A stretch of DNA of 64,000 nt from SZUA-309 sp965230005 (GTDB lineage Bacteria; Pseudomonadota; Gammaproteobacteria; Pseudomonadales; Azotimanducaceae), in the NCBI GenBank assembly GCA_965230005.1, contig OZ245934.1, positions 3,286,001 to 3,350,000 on the forward strand. Reading direction: 5' to 3'. Positions 61,813 through 64,000 of this stretch are shown here, piece by piece. The notes beneath the pieces were generated by a model. It was not told the origin of the DNA. It ran no database searches and saw only the letters and a program-made list of their open reading frames with translations. Made by a program: the position numbers and the translations under genes. The stretch's first letter is position 1; each line of letters starts with the position of its first letter.

Positions 61813-63090
61813 TCAGGCAGCAGCCGCGTCCAGGGCCTGCATGAGGTCGGCGAGGATGTCGTCGATGTGCTCGATGCCCACGCAGAGCCGGATCATCCCC
61901 GGCGTCACCCCTGCCGCCAGCTGCTCCTCGCTGGTGAGCTGGCGGTGCGTGGTGGAAGCCGGGTGGCAGACGAGAGATTTCGCGTCACCGATGTTCACGA
62001 GCCGTTTGAACAAGCCGAGCGAGTCGTGGAACTTCACTGCCGCCTCATAGCCGCCCTCGATCTCGAAGGTGAGCAGCGAGGCCGGCCGGCCACCGCAATA
62101 CTTCTTCGCCAGCCCATGGTAGGGATCACTCTCGAGACCGGCGAAAGCCACGCGGGCCACTGCATCGTGCGCATCGAGGAAGCCGGCAACGGCCAGGGCG
62201 TTGTCGCAGTGCCGTTCCATGCGCAAGGCCAGTGTCTCGAGTCCCTGGAGGAGGAGAAACGCGTTGAAGGGTGACAAGGTCGAACCCGTGTTTCTGAGCG
62301 GCACGGTCCGTGCGCGACCGATGTAGGCCGCAGGCCCCATCGCGTCTGTGTAGACCACGCCGTGATAGGCCGGCTCCGGGGTGGTGAGCATGGGAAATTT
62401 GTCGCCGTGCTCGGCCCAGGGAAAGCTGCCGCCGTCGACAATGACGCCGCCGAGAGAGTTGCCATGGCCGCCGACGTACTTCGTCAGGGAGTGCACGACG
62501 ATGTCTGCGCCATGCGCCAGAGGTTTGATGAGCATGGGCGTTGCCACGGTATTGTCGACGATGAAGGGCACCCCGGCCGCCTTCGCTACCGCACCGATCC
62601 CCTCGAGATCGACGACGTTGCCGGCCGGGTTGCCGATGGATTCGGCGAAGACGGCTCGAGTTCGGTCGTCAATGCAGGCGGCCAGCGCCTCGGGGCTGTC
62701 GGACTCGGCAAAACGCACTTCGATACCCTGCTTGGGCAGCATGTGCGCGAAGAGCGTGTAGGTGCCGCCATAGAGCTGCGGCGTAGCGACGATGTTGTAG
62801 CCCTGCTCGACGATGTTGAGGATCGAGTAGCTGATGGCGGCGGAGCCCGCGCTCACACAGAGCGCACCGACGCCGCCTTCGAGATCGGCCATACGCTGCT
62901 CGAGGACGTCTGTCGTGGGATTCATGAGCCGCGTGTAGATATTGCCCGGCACCGCCAGATCGAAGAGATCGGCGCCATGCTGCGCATTGTCGAACTCGTA
63001 AGCGACGGTCTGGTAGATCGGCGTCGCGACGGCTTTCGTCGTCGGATCCGTCTCGTAACCGGAGTGAATGAGCTTGGTTTCGTCCTTCAA
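61813..63090 (-). CDS. metY: O-acetylhomoserine sulfhydrylase-type PLP enzyme
   Basis: A 425-residue enzyme with KLIHSGYETDP, PIYQTVAYEFDN, SAGSAAISYS and the Schiff-base Lys in SLTKYVGGHGNS. It catalyses replacement of the acetyl group of O-acetylhomoserine by sulfide, giving homocysteine. The start is TTG 63090, since the first in-frame codons match the family and GGAG lies seven bases upstream. It differs from the homologue at 16648, whose lysine motif is SATKFLGG. Confidence 0.9.
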   Translation of the reverse strand: MKDETKLIHSGYETDPTTKAVATPIYQTVAYEFDNAQHGADLFDLAVPGNIYTRLMNPTTDVLEQRMADLEGGVGALCVSAGSAAISYSILNIVEQGYNIVATPQLYGGTYTLFAHMLPKQGIEVRFAESDSPEALAACIDDRTRAVFAESIGNPAGNVVDLEGIGAVAKAAGVPFIVDNTVATPMLIKPLAHGADIVVHSLTKYVGGHGNSLGGVIVDGGSFPWAEHGDKFPMLTTPEPAYHGVVYTDAMGPAAYIGRARTVPLRNTGSTLSPFNAFLLLQGLETLALRMERHCDNALAVAGFLDAHDAVARVAFAGLESDPYHGLAKKYCGGRPASLLTFEIEGGYEAAVKFHDSLGLFKRLVNIGDAKSLVCHPASTTHRQLTSEEQLAAGVTPGMIRLCVGIEHIDDILADLMQALDAAAA

Positions 63091-63119
63091 AGTCTGACTC
63101 CTGACTGCTTGAGGTGACT

Positions 63120-63635
63120 TTATCCCTGGCGTTTTTCCACGGGGAATCTGAGCGGGGCAATATACTCGCGATCGAGGGGCGAAGACTCATCGAGTCGTTC
63201 TACAAGCCATTCGAACCACTCATAGGCACGCGGGTTGTAGTTGGACCGCCAGTCCTCCACCCAGCGATCGAGCTTGCGCCAGACGACACGGCTCGCGCCG
63301 CCCATGAGGTCGTCGATGACGTCGAGAGGCACAATTTCGCGATACACCATGACGCCAACGCTTTCGAAGTAGACGCCGACGATGAAGGCCAGATTTTCGA
63401 GATCCTCGCCGTCCTTTCGCATCGCCTCAGGCGCCATGTGATCAGGCAATTGGGCAACGGTCCTGAGCGCACTGGCGAATTCCGCCGTCTGCCAGGACTT
63501 CATCATCTCGATCGCCGCGATCTCTTTCCGCTGTCGCCTGAAATCGACGACCTGAATCATCGCAAAGGCAAGTCCGCCGACGAGCGACGTGATGCCGAAG
63601 ATCTCAACCAGATTCGCTAATCGATCCAGGTCCAT
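63120..63635 (-). CDS. Single-pass membrane protein, DUF4760-like
   Basis: A 171-residue protein with an N-terminal hydrophobic segment (about 10-28) and a cytosolic helical domain (MKSWQTAEFASALRTVAQLPDHM, YFESVGVMVYREIVPLDVIDDLMGG, WVEDWRS). This pattern fits the DUF4760 type of uncharacterised membrane proteins. Its function is unknown. It lies just upstream of metY on the same strand, 29 bp away. Confidence 0.65.
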   Translation of the reverse strand: MDLDRLANLVEIFGITSLVGGLAFAMIQVVDFRRQRKEIAAIEMMKSWQTAEFASALRTVAQLPDHMAPEAMRKDGEDLENLAFIVGVYFESVGVMVYREIVPLDVIDDLMGGASRVVWRKLDRWVEDWRSNYNPRAYEWFEWLVERLDESSPLDREYIAPLRFPVEKRQG

Positions 63636-63723
63636 GCAGAGCGGTGCGGGTTCTTGTTTTTCTTATGGGACCGAGCATAAACCAGCAGCCCCTCCGCATG
63701 CACGATGCGATCGAGCACCACGC

Positions 63724-64000
63724 CTAGAGGCGCACCTGATCGGCCAGGTTGTCGAGGAAACGGTGCACGGTCATGAGATCACTCATGGTCATCAGATCCC
63801 GGGCCGCGTAGGTCATGACCGCGCCGGTCGGCGCACGGTCCTCGAGGACCCGGGCAAAGCGAGGCACCCCATCGGTGAGCACGCAGAGGGCCACCACGGC
63901 TTCCGGTTCGAGGGCGATGCCGAGGATCTTCAGCGTTTCCTGCGCGTCCTCGAATTGTCGCGCCGCAACCACTTCCTCGAAGTCCGGTGCACCGAGCAGT
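63724..64000 (-). CDS. Partial CDS, unknown (N-terminus beyond window)
   Basis: An open frame enters from the right edge and stops at 63724 (TAG). The visible 91 residues (GAPDFEEVVAARQFEDAQETL ... HRFLDNLADQVRL) are Ala/Leu/Asp rich and include EPEAVVALCVLTDGVP and RDLMTMSDLMTVHRFLDNL. I see no known motif. The true start lies outside the window. Confidence 0.6.
   Translation of the reverse strand, partial: LLGAPDFEEVVAARQFEDAQETLKILGIALEPEAVVALCVLTDGVPRFARVLEDRAPTGAVMTYAARDLMTMSDLMTVHRFLDNLADQVRL

Noticed and set aside
60432..61844. 470-codon frame overlapping the MFS gene on the same strand
   Set aside because: His/Arg-rich and without membrane segments. It is an out-of-frame shadow of the MFS gene, which has a full twelve-TM pattern.

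Overview
The window is about 64 kb of dense, high-GC (low-to-mid 60s %, estimated by eye) bacterial chromosome. It has short intergenic gaps and many ATGA, GTGA or zero-gap gene junctions. There are no rRNA, tRNA, CRISPR, phage or insertion-sequence signatures. The gene content is CreD, a Yej-type peptide ABC transporter, a DUF1800/DUF1501 pair, DUF3604, three phytanoyl-CoA dioxygenase (PhyH) proteins, a TolB-like/TPR membrane protein, a pirin/LysR pair and sulfatase/sulfotransferase genes. This fits a free-living, probably marine, gammaproteobacterium; that assignment is inference from gene families, not from a marker gene.

Layout. 1-6780: a truncated gene at the left edge, a DUF4097 + TolB/TPR envelope pair, a DUF3604 lipoprotein and a 7-TM protein. 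6782-14682: PhyH dioxygenase 1, the DUF1800-DUF1501 secreted pair, a DUF885 lipoprotein, and pirin divergent from a LysR regulator with a palindrome midway. 14708-21726: small lipoprotein, a 526-bp gap, a membrane protein, a sulfhydrylase-CoA-binding pair, a large Ig-like repeat lipoprotein and an FHA protein. 21683-24736: a four-gene envelope operon (membrane protein, winged-helix regulator, atypical UppS paralogue, CreD) with two copies of a candidate operator. 24826-34961: a frameshifted glutathionyl-hydroquinone reductase, PhyH 2, an epoxide-hydrolase-like enzyme, and a metabolic cluster (glutamine-synthetase-like ligase, sulfotransferase, GMC oxidoreductase, MFS, divergent PhyH 3, VOC). 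34981-44046: RND efflux pair, two MOSC proteins, a VOC protein with an Lsa-like ABC-F protein that has an attenuator-like leader, and an exonuclease III. 44265-49626: DUF2490 protein, methyltransferase, DUF2236 oxygenase, TetA-like MFS behind a perfect 15-bp inverted repeat, and a sulfatase. 49684-56882: a five-gene Yej-like peptide transporter operon with two separate ATPases, divergent from a nitroreductase across a 23-bp minisatellite. 56984-64000: a second exonuclease III, SDR, secreted barrel-like protein, PPOX-like flavoprotein, MFS, a second sulfhydrylase (metY) and two unknowns.

The parts most worth experimental attention are the Lsa-like ABC-F gene with its nested hairpin and three-codon upstream ORF (43129-43182), the CreD/UppS operon with the repeated ACTTTG-N5-palindrome, the ligase/sulfotransferase/GMC/PhyH cluster, and the inverted repeat in front of the TetA-like exporter.
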